DNA from: Halobacillus karajensis
GTDB lineage: Bacteria > Bacillota > Bacilli > Bacillales > Halobacillaceae
Direction of reading: 5' to 3'
NCBI RefSeq assembly: GCF_900108515.1
Contig: NZ_FNWW01000002.1
Span: 124,001-188,000 of the forward strand
DNA length: 64,000 nucleotides
Under the pieces are notes generated by a model. It saw only the letters and a program-made list of their open reading frames with translations. It searched no databases and was not told the origin of the DNA. The position numbers and the translations under genes were made by a program. Of the stretch, positions 40,027 to 51,908 are shown in pieces; position 1 is the stretch's first letter; the number at the start of each line of letters is the position of its first letter.

Positions 40027-40710
40027 ATGAGTTACTTCATTAAGGAAAAGCATAGAAATCTCCTTCGTTGGAGCTTTTTCTTTATCGGATTAGTCATCCT
40101 AGGTCTAGGCATTTCAATGACGATGCAGGTGAAAGAATTCGGGATTGGTCCGTGGGATGTCTTTCACTATGGTTTGTTTCTGCAATTTGGTCTGACTGTA
40201 GGAACCTGGTCGATCATAGCCGGCCTGTTGATCGTTACTGTAAGTTCGGTTATTCAAAAAACATGGCCCCAAGTGGGGACACTATTGAATATGGTCCTCA
40301 TTGGTTTATTTATTGACTTTTTTAATTGGATTCTTCCAGAACCTGAAACCTTAATTATGCAATTCATCATTTTTATAGCAGGAACATTTGTCATTGCGCT
40401 TGGAATTGGTATTTATGTCGCACCTGACATTGGTGCAGGTCCACGTGACAGCTTGATGCTGTTGATTACGAAAGCCACAGGATGGAAAGTGGCTTCTGTT
40501 AGAAACGGAATTGAAATCATCGTAGCCATATTAGGGTTTGCCCTTGGGGGCCCTGTAGGAGCAGGTACGGTATTCACCGCCTTGTTTTTAGGTACATTTG
40601 TAGGGTATACGTTACCCCAGGCGAAATTATGGCTACAGTATTTAATAATGAAGGGTGACTTGTATGAAGATATCTACCAAAGGCCGTTACGGGCTAACCA
40701 TCATGATTGA
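40027..40710 (+). CDS. YczE/YitT-type integral membrane protein
   Basis: A 227-residue protein with five to six membrane helices. Duplicated-looking signatures GLGISMTMQVKEFGIGPWDVFHYGL and GIGIYVAPDIGAGPRDSLMLL are typical of the YczE/YyaS membrane family. I start it at the ATG at 40027, six bases from AGGAGG; the ATG at 40021 abuts that site. Its 3' end overlaps cymR by 47 bases, so the two are cotranscribed. No such gene precedes cymR in B. subtilis. Function is unknown; transport is possible. Confidence 0.75.
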   Translation: MSYFIKEKHRNLLRWSFFFIGLVILGLGISMTMQVKEFGIGPWDVFHYGLFLQFGLTVGTWSIIAGLLIVTVSSVIQKTWPQVGTLLNMVLIGLFIDFFNWILPEPETLIMQFIIFIAGTFVIALGIGIYVAPDIGAGPRDSLMLLITKATGWKVASVRNGIEIIVAILGFALGGPVGAGTVFTALFLGTFVGYTLPQAKLWLQYLIMKGDLYEDIYQRPLRANHHD

Positions 40711-41083
40711 ACTGGCAAGGAAATTCGGTGATGGCCCCATTTCCTTGAAGCAGATAGCAAGAGATAATGATTTATCTGAACATTATTTGGAGCAGCTGAT
40801 AGCTCCATTAAGAAATGCGAGTCTTGTTAAAAGTGTTCGCGGTGCTTATGGAGGTTATATGCTGACAAAAGCGCCACATGAAATTACAGCAGGGGACGTC
40901 ATTCGTGTGTTGGAAGGCCCTATTACTCCTGTTGAAGGAATTGAAGATGAAGAACCAGCTAAACAAGCACTATGGAAAAGAGTTAGAGATGCTGTTAAGG
41001 ACGTATTAGATACAACAACCCTGGAAGATTTAAAAGACCATGTCGACGATCAAACCCAGGATGCGTACATGTTTTACATTTAA
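40664..41083 (+). CDS. cymR: Rrf2-family cysteine metabolism repressor CymR
   Basis: Global repressor of sulfur-uptake and cysteine genes, acting with CysK in B. subtilis. It has 139 residues. An N-terminal winged helix-turn-helix (MKISTKGRYGLTIMIELARK through LIAPLRNASLVKSVRGAYGGY) leads to a C-terminal helical part. There is no cysteine at all, so it is not an iron-sulfur sensor of the IscR or NsrR type. The start at 40664 lies in the YczE-like gene with GAAGGGTG upstream. Position immediately before iscS-mnmA matches B. subtilis. Confidence 0.92.
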   Translation: MKISTKGRYGLTIMIELARKFGDGPISLKQIARDNDLSEHYLEQLIAPLRNASLVKSVRGAYGGYMLTKAPHEITAGDVIRVLEGPITPVEGIEDEEPAKQALWKRVRDAVKDVLDTTTLEDLKDHVDDQTQDAYMFYI

Positions 41084-41101
41084 AGAGTTGGAGGTTCAAA
41101 A

Positions 41102-43371
<2,270 letters not shown>

Positions 43372-43377
43372 GTACAC

Positions 43378-43415
43378 AAAAGTCATGTCCGTAGAAAAAG
43401 GACATGACTTTTTTA
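43378..43415 (+). terminator. Terminator after mnmA
   Basis: AAAAGTCATGTCC (43378-43390) / GGACATGACTTTT (43400-43412) with a 9-base loop and T6. Confidence 0.9.
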
Positions 43416-43457
43416 TGGGGCATAAGCCTGTTCAATAAATGAAAGGGGAGATTTAGG

Positions 43458-44117
43458 ATGGATAAATTAAAGCAAGGAATTGAACAAATGCAAAATCACA
43501 ATTATGAAGAGGCTGCTAAACTATTTACAGAAGCTATTGAAGAAAATCCTAAAGAGCCTGTGGGTTATATCAATTTTGGTAATCTATTGACTCATATGAA
43601 CGATTATGAGCGGGCAGAACGATTTTTTAACCGGGCTATTGAAATTGATAATACAGCCGCAACTGCATACTACGGGTTAGGAAATGTATTTTATGAGCAA
43701 GAAAAATATACTAAAGCCCAAGAACAGTTTATCCAGGCGGTACAACAGGGGTTGGATGAAGCGGATGTTCACTTTATGTTAGGGATGACATTTATTCATC
43801 AAGAATACGTGAAGCTGGCGCTCCCTTACCTTTTGAGAGCGGCCGAGCTGGCCCCGGATGATGTAGATATTCAATTTCAATATGGGCTTTGCCTTGCTCA
43901 AAATGGTCAGATTGATCAGGCTGAACAAGTCATGTCCGGTGTGCTACAATTAGAGTCACAGCATAGTGACGCCCATTACAACCTTGGAGTAGTTGCTCTT
44001 CACAAGGAGAAAGCAACTAAAGCACTTGAGCATTTTTCTAAAGCATTGGAAATTAATCCTGAACATATGTTGGCAGCTCATGCTAAAGGCCAAGTAGAAC
44101 AAGCTTTAAACGAGTAG
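43458..44117 (+). CDS. yrrB: Tetratricopeptide repeat protein (YrrB-like)
   Basis: A 219-residue protein built almost wholly of about six TPR units, for example NYEEAAKLFTEAIEENPKEPVGYINFGNLL and DYERAERFFNRAIEIDN split across residues 14-60. There is no signal peptide or membrane segment, so it is probably cytosolic and a protein-interaction scaffold. Its place between mnmA and recD2 matches B. subtilis yrrB. Partner proteins are not evident from sequence. Confidence 0.88.
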   Translation: MDKLKQGIEQMQNHNYEEAAKLFTEAIEENPKEPVGYINFGNLLTHMNDYERAERFFNRAIEIDNTAATAYYGLGNVFYEQEKYTKAQEQFIQAVQQGLDEADVHFMLGMTFIHQEYVKLALPYLLRAAELAPDDVDIQFQYGLCLAQNGQIDQAEQVMSGVLQLESQHSDAHYNLGVVALHKEKATKALEHFSKALEINPEHMLAAHAKGQVEQALNE

Positions 44118-44126
44118 AGGAGAACG

Positions 44127-46457
44127 ATGGTCATGACTCAACAATCGCTCTTTCATGAATCGAAGGAACAACGCCCTTTTGTCAAAGGGGAATTAAGCAG
44201 GATGATTTTTCATAATGAGTCCGAACATTTTTCGATTGCTTCCATTAAAGTTAAAGAAACAAATGAAGACTTCAACGAAAAAACCCTTGTCATTAAAGGA
44301 CATTTTTCTCCGTTGGAAGAGGGGGAGACCTATATCTTCCATGGGGAATTTAAGAATCATAAGAAATTTGGACGGCAATATGAAGTGGAAATGTACAACA
44401 GGGTATTGCCTGAAACCAAAGATGGACTGGTCCTTTATTTATCCAGTGACCTTTTTCATGGTATTGGAAAAAAGACAGCTGAACGGATTGTTAATGAGCT
44501 TGGGGAGCAATCGATCACCAAAATTCTTGAAGATCGCCATGTGCTGGATGCTGTGCCGAAGTTACCAAAGGAAAAAGCTGATCAGCTTTATAACTCATTA
44601 AAAGAGCATCAAGGGTTCGAACATGTGATGATTCACTTATCTCAATATGGGTTTGGCCTGAAATTGTCACAAAAAATTTATGAAGCTTTCCAAGATCAAA
44701 CGATGGCGATTATTGAGGAGGACCCTTATCAACTTGTTTTTCATGTCGAGGGATTCGGTTTTCATCGAGCGGATGAAATGGCTAGATTTCAAAATCTAGC
44801 TCATGACCATCCAACAAGGATTAGAGCGGCATGTTTATATATGATGCAAAAAAGTATGAACTCTGGTCATGTTTATTTACCAACGGAAGAGTGTCTTATT
44901 CAAGTCGAACAGCTCTTAAATCAAGGAATAGAACAGGCGATAACCTATAAAGAATTGTCAGAGCAGCTCATTCATCTTGGGGAAGAACGTTTAGTTTATA
45001 TTGAAGAAGATAGAATTTACCTTCCTTCTTTATATTTTGCAGAAAACGGTTTTTGCAATCACGTAGACCGAATTCAAGAAAAGAATGTCGAGGTTGAACA
45101 TACGCAAGCGGACTTAATGAAAATTATCGGAGATTTAGAAGAAGAGGAAGCGATGAGTTATGGAGAAGATCAATTTAATGCCATTGAAAAAGCTCTACAC
45201 TCGAAGTTGATGATTTTAACGGGAGGTCCGGGCACAGGAAAAACGACTGTCATTAAGGGGATTATTCATTCGTATGCTGAACTGAATGATGTCTCTATTG
45301 ATCCGGAAGAGTATGATAGTGATAAACCTTTTCCGTTTGTTTTGGCAGCTCCGACAGGGAGAGCGGCCAAAAGAATGACGGAGTCCACAGGATTGCCGGC
45401 AAGTACGATCCACCGTCTACTCGGGTGGGATGGACATGATTCGTTTGAACGTAATCAAAACAATCCTTTGGAAGGCAATGTGCTGATTGTGGATGAATTC
45501 TCCATGGTCGATATTTGGCTCGCTAACCAATTATTCAGGGCTATCCCAGATGGTATGCAGGTGCTTCTCGTTGGGGATGAAGATCAACTTCCTTCCGTAG
45601 GTCCTGGACAAGTGCTTGCTGATCTTCTAGCTTCGGGAAAGCTTCCCTCAATTAAACTGACAGAAGTATATCGTCAAAAAGAGGGCTCTAAAATTATTCA
45701 GCTGGCACATGAAATTAAGAATGATGCCTGTACAATGGCTTCGCTTGGAAAAGATCATGATTTCAGCTTTATACCAGCCAAAGAACATCAGCTGAGTGAT
45801 CTAGTCACAAACATAGTTCAAAAAGCAAAAGAAAAAGGAAATGAGTTAAAAGATATCCAGGTGCTTGCTCCGATGTATCGGACAGATGTAGGCATTCATA
45901 AACTGAACGAAAGTATTCAGCAGGTGTTAAACCCTAAAAGTAAGCAAAAACGTGATTTGAAACATTTTGAAGTGACATACCGAAAAGGGGATAAAGTCAT
46001 TCAACTTGTAAATCAGCCTGAAGATGGGGTTTACAATGGGGACATAGGGGAAATTGTAGCGATTTTCCGCGCTGAAGAAAACATAGATGGAGTTGAACAA
46101 GTCGTAGTCGATTTTGAAGGTAAAGAAGTGGTATATCCAAAAAAAGATTTGAACAACATTATGCATGCTTATTGTACGTCCATTCATAAATCACAAGGAA
46201 GTGAATTTTCAATCGTCATTCTTCCAGTTGTACGCAGTTACCGTCGTATGTTAAGGAAAAATTTGCTTTATACTGCTATTACTAGATCGAAACAGTCATT
46301 AATTATCTGTGGAGACAGGGAAGCCTTTCTTAGTGGTGTAGGGACGACCGATACTGATACGAGGTACACGAGGTTGAAAGAGAAGTTGAACGAGGAGCCC
46401 TCTAAAGAGATTGAACCGGAAGAGGAAGAACAACTTTCTCCTTATGATTTTATGTAG
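44127..46457 (+). CDS. recD2: ATP-dependent RecD2-type DNA helicase
   Basis: Superfamily 1B 5'-3' helicase that works without RecBC, used in DNA repair and fork progression in B. subtilis. It has 776 residues. An N-terminal OB-like region and helix-hairpin-helix (LFHGIGKKTAERIV) precede motif I GGPGTGKTTVIKG, motif II VDEFSMVD and a C-terminal UvrD-like domain with STHKSQGSEF-type motif (CTSIHKSQGSEFSIVI) and YTAITRSKQSL. ATG at 44127, or possibly 44133, follows AGAGGAG. It starts nine bases after the TPR gene. Confidence 0.95.
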   Translation: MVMTQQSLFHESKEQRPFVKGELSRMIFHNESEHFSIASIKVKETNEDFNEKTLVIKGHFSPLEEGETYIFHGEFKNHKKFGRQYEVEMYNRVLPETKDGLVLYLSSDLFHGIGKKTAERIVNELGEQSITKILEDRHVLDAVPKLPKEKADQLYNSLKEHQGFEHVMIHLSQYGFGLKLSQKIYEAFQDQTMAIIEEDPYQLVFHVEGFGFHRADEMARFQNLAHDHPTRIRAACLYMMQKSMNSGHVYLPTEECLIQVEQLLNQGIEQAITYKELSEQLIHLGEERLVYIEEDRIYLPSLYFAENGFCNHVDRIQEKNVEVEHTQADLMKIIGDLEEEEAMSYGEDQFNAIEKALHSKLMILTGGPGTGKTTVIKGIIHSYAELNDVSIDPEEYDSDKPFPFVLAAPTGRAAKRMTESTGLPASTIHRLLGWDGHDSFERNQNNPLEGNVLIVDEFSMVDIWLANQLFRAIPDGMQVLLVGDEDQLPSVGPGQVLADLLASGKLPSIKLTEVYRQKEGSKIIQLAHEIKNDACTMASLGKDHDFSFIPAKEHQLSDLVTNIVQKAKEKGNELKDIQVLAPMYRTDVGIHKLNESIQQVLNPKSKQKRDLKHFEVTYRKGDKVIQLVNQPEDGVYNGDIGEIVAIFRAEENIDGVEQVVVDFEGKEVVYPKKDLNNIMHAYCTSIHKSQGSEFSIVILPVVRSYRRMLRKNLLYTAITRSKQSLIICGDREAFLSGVGTTDTDTRYTRLKEKLNEEPSKEIEPEEEEQLSPYDFM

Positions 46458-46480
46458 AAGATGGAGGAGGCTAATCGGTC

Positions 46481-47293
46481 ATGGCACACAGGTTAGGGAT
46501 GTCAGGAAGTACAATTCTATCCAACTATAAACGATTTCATGAACTTTTTAACCAAGGGCTGCCCCATATAGAAATAGGTGAATTTGAAGATAAGCAAGCT
46601 TATTCCTCCTTTTTAAATATGGCACACGATCATACTATCACTTTTGGGATTCATGTTCCTCATTTCAGACACAATAGTAAGTATGATCTTATAGAAAAAG
46701 TAAAAGTAGCACCGGCGATTGCTAGGAAAATGTTCGAAGCAGAAGTAGCGGAAGCGGTGCAGTCGGGGGCTACTTATATTCTGGTCCACTTTCCATATTT
46801 TAAAGGAAAGGCGAAGTCCACCCATGAAAAGATCGAGGAGGGGCTTCAATTTTTACATAATCTTCAGGAGTCGTATGGAGTTACAATCGTATGTGAACCA
46901 AAGCTTGGGCACCATCAATCATCTGCGGGAATTCAGTATTTAAAGGATTTCCCAATGGAAGTATGGGGGAAATATGGGTTAAGTATATGTATAGACATTG
47001 GTGATTATATGGTGGCTGCGGGGAGGGAGTGGAAGGATTACATCTCTCCTTTGCTTCCATTTACCAAGGTCGTACATATGCATAATGTTCAATATATAGA
47101 AAATCACTATATTTGGGTACCTATCCACCCTGATCCGGTTATCCAAGGGGCAGCATATGATATGCAGCCATGTCTGGAATTACTTGCTGAAGGAAAGGAT
47201 AAGTATTTTATTTTTGAGCATACTCCTCATTCACATCCCTCAGAAGAGATAGTTCAAGAAGGAATCTCTTGGGTAAAAGACATCATCAAGTAA
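46481..47293 (+). CDS. Xylose-isomerase-like TIM-barrel protein (sugar phosphate isomerase/epimerase family)
   Basis: A 270-residue AP-endonuclease-2/xylose-isomerase-like TIM barrel. The metal-binding set expected for this fold is recognisable: E139 (IVCEPKLG), D172 (ICIDIGD), H199 or H201 (VVHMHN) and E246 (FIFEHTPH), with H103 in LVHFPYF. The fold covers sugar isomerases, epimerases and endonuclease IV; the substrate is not evident. It has GGAGGAGG upstream and sits 23 bases after recD2, in a slot where B. subtilis has other genes. A DNA-repair role by association with recD2 is only speculation. Confidence 0.7.
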   Translation: MAHRLGMSGSTILSNYKRFHELFNQGLPHIEIGEFEDKQAYSSFLNMAHDHTITFGIHVPHFRHNSKYDLIEKVKVAPAIARKMFEAEVAEAVQSGATYILVHFPYFKGKAKSTHEKIEEGLQFLHNLQESYGVTIVCEPKLGHHQSSAGIQYLKDFPMEVWGKYGLSICIDIGDYMVAAGREWKDYISPLLPFTKVVHMHNVQYIENHYIWVPIHPDPVIQGAAYDMQPCLELLAEGKDKYFIFEHTPHSHPSEEIVQEGISWVKDIIK

Positions 47294-47347
47294 TGTATGA
47301 ATCTTATTTTCATGGACATACTAGTTGGTAAAAAAGGAGTATGTCCG

Positions 47348-47524
47348 ATGAGATGCCCGAACTGCAACAATAAAAACCTTGGCAAGATTGGCAATGAGCA
47401 ATACTATTGTTGGAATTGTTGCCTTGAATTAACGATAGAAGATGGAAAAATGAATATTAACCAAATCGAGGAAGATGGTAGTTTAAGCTCACTGAATGAC
47501 ATTTTTTACCAACAAGGATCTTGA
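47348..47524 (+). CDS. yrzR: Small zinc-ribbon protein (YrzR-like)
   Basis: A 58-residue protein starting MRCPNCNNKNLGKIG, with a second cysteine knuckle YYCWNCCLEL, together a Cys4 zinc ribbon with an extra cysteine. The C-terminal part NQIEEDGSLSSLNDIF resembles B. subtilis YrzR, which also lies just before yrrI. I chose the ATG at 47348, eight bases after AAGGAG; the in-frame upstream ATG at 47297 has no ribosome binding site. Function is unknown. Confidence 0.75.
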   Translation: MRCPNCNNKNLGKIGNEQYYCWNCCLELTIEDGKMNINQIEEDGSLSSLNDIFYQQGS

Positions 47525-47530
47525 TGATCT

Positions 47531-48598
47531 ATGAGTGATCGCTCCTCGAAATGGTTGCGGAGATTCACCATCTTTTTTATTATCTTACTTTCTCTCTTAC
47601 TACTAGCCTGGTTATTTCCTTATTATGACCACGTGTTGGTTATTACAGGGAAGGTGGTTTTGCCTTTCCTCCTTGCACTTGTATTAGCATTATTGCTACA
47701 CCCGCTTGTGCATAGTTTGGAAGATATGGGTTTATCAAGAACGATTAGTATTCTGCTCATCTTTGTCCTCTTTTTTTCATTGACGGCTTTTGGTTTGTAC
47801 AAAGGTATTCCTCGTTTGCTTGATCAACTTAAACTATTGAATGAGCATTTGCCGCTCTTGATGGAATCCTATCAGGATTGGACAAAGGAGTTGTATGCTC
47901 AAACCGAAAAACTGCCTGACGGTCTTCATCATCAAGTGGATGAACGTTTTGCAAGTTTTGAAGAATGGATAAGCGGTAAGGTTTTGGCGATTCTTGCCGG
48001 TCTCACACGTGTTTTCAATATGATCGTTCTGCTTGCTGTGGTTCCCGTAATGACGTTTTATTTTCTGAAAGATTACAAGGGTATTGGAAAATCAACGTTG
48101 AATTTATTCCCATGTAGATTTCATGAGGAAGCCAAGCGGCTTGTAAGAGAATTAAACCATTCGTTAGGCGGCTATATCCGAGGACAGTTGTTGATCAGCC
48201 TATTTGTTGGGGTATTAGCAACAGCTGGTTTCTGGTTTATTGATCTCCCCTATCCGCTTGTATTAGGATTAATTGCAGGTCTTACAAATATTATTCCGTA
48301 TTTCGGTCCATTGCTCGGGGCAGGACCTGCTTTAATCGTTTCCTTGACGGTCAGTATAAACACAATGATCTTTACATTACTCATCATTTTGGTGATTCAA
48401 GTCATTGAAGGGAATTTGTTATCCCCTTATATAATGGGGAGGAGCATTCATATCCACCCATTGTTTATTATTTTGGCCTTATTGGTTGGGGGAGAAATAG
48501 CGGGAATACCTGGACTTATTCTAGCCGTACCTGTCTTAACTTGTTTGAAAGTGATTGTAGAAGAAATTCGGGCAGGAAGGCTGAATATTGACAGATGA
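47531..48598 (+). CDS. yrrI: AI-2E/PerM-family permease (YrrI-like)
   Basis: A 355-residue polytopic membrane protein of the AI-2E exporter (PerM/TqsA) family with about eight helices. A large soluble loop (about 90-150) and the conserved GYIRGQLLISLFVGVLA and TNIIPYFGPLLGAGPA segments are present. The substrate cannot be inferred, and the family name does not prove autoinducer export. It follows yrzR by six bases, and its 3' end contains the alaS promoter -35 box. Confidence 0.88.
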   Translation: MSDRSSKWLRRFTIFFIILLSLLLLAWLFPYYDHVLVITGKVVLPFLLALVLALLLHPLVHSLEDMGLSRTISILLIFVLFFSLTAFGLYKGIPRLLDQLKLLNEHLPLLMESYQDWTKELYAQTEKLPDGLHHQVDERFASFEEWISGKVLAILAGLTRVFNMIVLLAVVPVMTFYFLKDYKGIGKSTLNLFPCRFHEEAKRLVRELNHSLGGYIRGQLLISLFVGVLATAGFWFIDLPYPLVLGLIAGLTNIIPYFGPLLGAGPALIVSLTVSINTMIFTLLIILVIQVIEGNLLSPYIMGRSIHIHPLFIILALLVGGEIAGIPGLILAVPVLTCLKVIVEEIRAGRLNIDR

Positions 48599-48616
48599 TC
48601 GACAGTTATCTATAAT
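48588..48616 (+). promoter_or_regulatory. Consensus sigma-A promoter of alaS
   Basis: Perfect TTGACA (48588-48593), exact 17-base spacer and perfect TATAAT (48611-48616). The -35 lies inside the last codons of yrrI, so alaS is transcribed strongly and separately, with the T-box leader limiting read-through. Confidence 0.85.
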
Positions 48617-48649
48617 TACGCTTATCAAAGACTATTTGGACGAAGAACA

Positions 48650-48876
48650 CGTTGAAGGAAGAAAGTAAGCAGTTCTATCATGTTCAGAGAGATGCGTTCT
48701 AGGCTGAAAGACGCATTACATGAAGATTGTTGAAAGCTGTTCCGGAGTGCGGTTAATTCCCGCCGTAGTTATGCCACGTTATAGGCATCTGAGCTGATAG
48801 ACATCATGTCTATAAACAGGGTGGTACCGCGGAATCAAAACCCGTCCCTGCCGATTTGGCAGAGACGGGTTTTTTT
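48650..48876 (+). promoter_or_regulatory. T-box riboswitch of alaS with Ala (GCT) specifier
   Basis: Stem I base GGAA pairs with TTCC (near 48740). The specifier loop has AAAGTA on the 5' side and GAAAGCTG on the 3' side, giving GCT at 48736-48738, an alanine codon. The T-box sequence AGGGTGGTACCGCGG is at 48818-48832; its discriminator-contact base is T48825, matching A73 of tRNA-Ala. The terminator arm is 48838-48852 with 48858-48872, followed by T run. Confidence 0.93.
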
Positions 48877-48935
48877 GTTCTTTCTTCGTCCTGTACGGTC
48901 TCTATTCCTGTATTTCACTAAGGAGGTTATTCATA

Positions 48936-51572
48936 ATGAAATCATTAACATCAGCAGATATTCGCCAAATGTTCCTTGACTTTTTTAAAGAAAAGGGGCA
49001 TACAGTCGAACCAAGTGCATCACTTGTGCCTCACGAAGATCCAACATTGCTTTGGATTAATAGTGGTGTTGCTACACTAAAAAAATATTTTGATGGCCGT
49101 GTGATCCCAGAGAACCCAAGAATCGTAAACGCACAAAAGTCGATTCGTACGAATGATATAGAAAATGTAGGCTTTACAGCACGTCACCATACATTTTTCG
49201 AAATGCTTGGGAATTTTTCTATTGGAGACTACTTTAAAGAAGAAGCCATGGAGTGGGCATGGGAATTCCTTACGGAAGATCAGTGGATTGGATTTGATCC
49301 AGGGAGACTTTCTGTAACTGTCCATCCGGAAGATGATGAAGCCTATCAAATATGGAAAGATAAGATTGGATTGGATGAGGAGCGAATTATCCGGATTGAA
49401 GAGAACTTTTGGGATATTGGTGAGGGGCCAAGTGGGCCGAACACAGAAATCTTTTATGACCGTGGCGAAAAATATGGCAATGACCCGAGTGATCCAGAAC
49501 TATATCCTGGCGGAGAAAATGAACGATACCTTGAAATTTGGAACCTTGTTTTCTCTCAATTTAACCATAACCCTGATGATACTTACACACCGCTTCCTAA
49601 AAAGAACATTGATACAGGCATGGGTCTTGAACGAATCGTCTGTGTGATTCAAGACACGGAAACGAACTTTGAAACAGATCTATTTAAACCGATCATCGAA
49701 GCGACTGAAAATATCGCTAACAAAAAATACGGGGATAGTGTGGAAGCGGATGCTTCATTTAAAGTCATTGCAGATCATATGAGGACCGTTACTTTTGCAG
49801 TCAGTGACGGAGCTTTACCTTCTAATGAAGGGCGTGGCTATGTTCTCCGAAGATTGTTGCGACGTGCGGTCCGTTTTGCCAAGCAGATTGGTATTGACAA
49901 GCCTTTCATGTATAAACTAGTTCCTGAGGTTTCCAAAATCATGGTCGATTTCTACCCGGAAGTGAAGAAAAAGGAAGAGTTTATTCAGAATGTCATTCAA
50001 ACGGAAGAGGAGCGTTTCCATGAAACGTTAAATGAAGGACTTCAGATTCTTTCCACGATTATGAAACAAGAAACAGAGAAAGGGAGCAGTGTTTTTCCTG
50101 GAACAGAAGTTTTCCGCTTGTATGATACGTATGGATTTCCTAAAGAGCTAACAGAGGAATATGTAGCGGAAGCTGGTTTTTCAATTGATGAAGAAGGTTT
50201 CCAAGAAGAAATGGAAAAGCAGCGTGAGCGCGCTCGCAGTGCCCGGCAGAAAGCTGATTCCATGCAAATCCAGGAAGGGGTCCTTGGAGAGGTTCATGTG
50301 GAAAGCAGCTTTATCGGTTATGATGTGCTCAACGTGGAAACAAAACTTTTAGAAATGATTAAAGGGAAAGACTTCAGTAATTATGCGGAAGAAGGGGACA
50401 CGGTCTACCTATTCCTTAAAGAAACACCATTCTATGCTGAAAGTGGTGGACAAGTTGCCGATCGTGGTTATCTGAAAACTGACACAGCTTTACTAGAGGT
50501 TAAAAATGTTCAAAAAGCACCGAACGGCCAGCATATGCATGAAGCTATAGTCAAACAGGGATCCATTGAAAAGGGAGCGACGGTTCAAGCAGAAGTTGAC
50601 CGTGGTGGAAGATCATTCATTGTAAAGAACCACACGGCTACACACCTTTTGCATCAAGCGTTAAAAGACGTTTTGGGTGAACATGTCAATCAGGCGGGTT
50701 CTTTAGTAGAACCAGAACGTTTACGCTTTGATTTCTCCCATTTCGGTTCTGTGACTAATGAGGAAATGGAAAAAATTGAAGCCATCGTGAATGAGAAAAT
50801 TTGGCAATCTATTCCTGTTACCATTGAACAGAGTTCGATTGAAGAAGCCAAAGCTAAAGGTGCAATGGCTCTCTTTGGTGAAAAGTATGGGGATACAGTA
50901 AGAGTTGTGCAAGTTGGTGATTACAGTCTCGAGCTTTGTGGAGGATGTCATGTTTTAAACACAGCAGAAATTGGTCTCTTCAAGATTGTATCCGAATCAG
51001 GAATCGGTGCTGGTACAAGAAGAATTGAAGCTGTAACAGCTAAGGATGCTTACATGTACATGAATGGTAAAGAAGCATTGCTAAAGCAAGCGGGTGAACA
51101 GTTGAAAACGAAGCCGGATCAAGTACCGGAAAGAATTGAAGCTCTTCATAAAGAACTTAAAGATCTCCAAAAGGAAAAGGAGTCATTAAGCGCGAAGATC
51201 TCGAATATGGAAGCATCCAACATCATGGATGATGTGGAAGAAGTCAATGGTGTGAAGATACTTGCTAAACAAGTAGATGTAAAAGATATGAATGCATTGA
51301 GAACGATGGTTGATGATTTAAAACAAAAGATTACCTCGGGAATCATTCTGTTAGCAGCACCGAACGGTGATAAAGTTCAATTGATTGCAGGAGTATCGAA
51401 TGATTTAGTAGAAGAAGGATATCATGCAGGAAAATTAATTAAAGAAGCAGCTACCCGTTGCGGAGGCGGCGGCGGAGGTCGTCCAGATATGGCGCAGGCA
51501 GGTGGAAAAGATGCTTCTAAAATTCCAGAAGCGTTGCAATACGCAAAGGAATATGCAAGTCAAAACGCCTAG
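48936..51572 (+). CDS. alaS: Alanyl-tRNA synthetase
   Basis: Class II synthetase, 878 residues, full length. The catalytic core (about 1-450) starts [22 protein letters not shown] and includes [13 protein letters not shown]. The editing domain has the zinc-type [11 protein letters not shown] and ELCGGCHV motifs. The C-terminal C-Ala domain ends in a glycine cluster [16 protein letters not shown]. An AGGAGG site precedes it. Controlled by its own promoter and T-box. ireB follows 63 bases downstream. Confidence 0.98.
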   Translation: MKSLTSADIRQMFLDFFKEKGHTVEPSASLVPHEDPTLLWINSGVATLKKYFDGRVIPENPRIVNAQKSIRTNDIENVGFTARHHTFFEMLGNFSIGDYFKEEAMEWAWEFLTEDQWIGFDPGRLSVTVHPEDDEAYQIWKDKIGLDEERIIRIEENFWDIGEGPSGPNTEIFYDRGEKYGNDPSDPELYPGGENERYLEIWNLVFSQFNHNPDDTYTPLPKKNIDTGMGLERIVCVIQDTETNFETDLFKPIIEATENIANKKYGDSVEADASFKVIADHMRTVTFAVSDGALPSNEGRGYVLRRLLRRAVRFAKQIGIDKPFMYKLVPEVSKIMVDFYPEVKKKEEFIQNVIQTEEERFHETLNEGLQILSTIMKQETEKGSSVFPGTEVFRLYDTYGFPKELTEEYVAEAGFSIDEEGFQEEMEKQRERARSARQKADSMQIQEGVLGEVHVESSFIGYDVLNVETKLLEMIKGKDFSNYAEEGDTVYLFLKETPFYAESGGQVADRGYLKTDTALLEVKNVQKAPNGQHMHEAIVKQGSIEKGATVQAEVDRGGRSFIVKNHTATHLLHQALKDVLGEHVNQAGSLVEPERLRFDFSHFGSVTNEEMEKIEAIVNEKIWQSIPVTIEQSSIEEAKAKGAMALFGEKYGDTVRVVQVGDYSLELCGGCHVLNTAEIGLFKIVSESGIGAGTRRIEAVTAKDAYMYMNGKEALLKQAGEQLKTKPDQVPERIEALHKELKDLQKEKESLSAKISNMEASNIMDDVEEVNGVKILAKQVDVKDMNALRTMVDDLKQKITSGIILLAAPNGDKVQLIAGVSNDLVEEGYHAGKLIKEAATRCGGGGGGRPDMAQAGGKDASKIPEALQYAKEYASQNA

Positions 51573-51596
51573 TTTTTCTTGGAAGAGATTTAGGTA

Positions 51597-51602
51597 TATA
51601 AT
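51597..51602 (+). promoter_or_regulatory. Possible -10 box for ireB-ruvX
   Basis: TATAAT at 51597-51602, 33 bases before the ireB start. No clear -35 hexamer is visible, so the ireB-ruvX-yrzB genes may also be read from alaS. Confidence 0.35.
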
Positions 51603-51635
51603 GAAGTAAATACTACAAAGTGCGAGGTGACTGTA

Positions 51636-51908
51636 ATGAGCTCAATGGATAAAACGATGAGGTTCAACTTCTCAGAAGAACCGTTTGATCAAGATGTCCA
51701 ATCCGTACTCTTATCTGTTTACGGAGCATTACAAGAGAAAGGGTACAATCCGATTAACCAAATAGTCGGATATCTGCTTTCAGGTGACCCTGCTTATATT
51801 CCTCGTCATCAGGATGCCAGAAACTTAATTCGCAAAATTGAACGAGACGAGTTAATTGAAGAGCTGGTTAAATTTTACATCAAAGAGAATAAAGAGGGCG
51901 TTGAATGA
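51636..51908 (+). CDS. ireB: IreB-family (DUF965) regulatory phosphoprotein, YrzL
   Basis: A 90-residue protein starting [15 protein letters not shown]; the N-terminal threonine/serine region is where the Enterococcus IreB protein is phosphorylated by the IreK kinase. [40 protein letters not shown] is the invariant core. The ATG at 51636 has GAGGTG seven bases upstream. It overlaps ruvX by four bases. Genes yrzL-yrrK-yrzB form a conserved trio after alaS in Bacillus. Confidence 0.92.
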   Translation: MSSMDKTMRFNFSEEPFDQDVQSVLLSVYGALQEKGYNPINQIVGYLLSGDPAYIPRHQDARNLIRKIERDELIEELVKFYIKENKEGVE

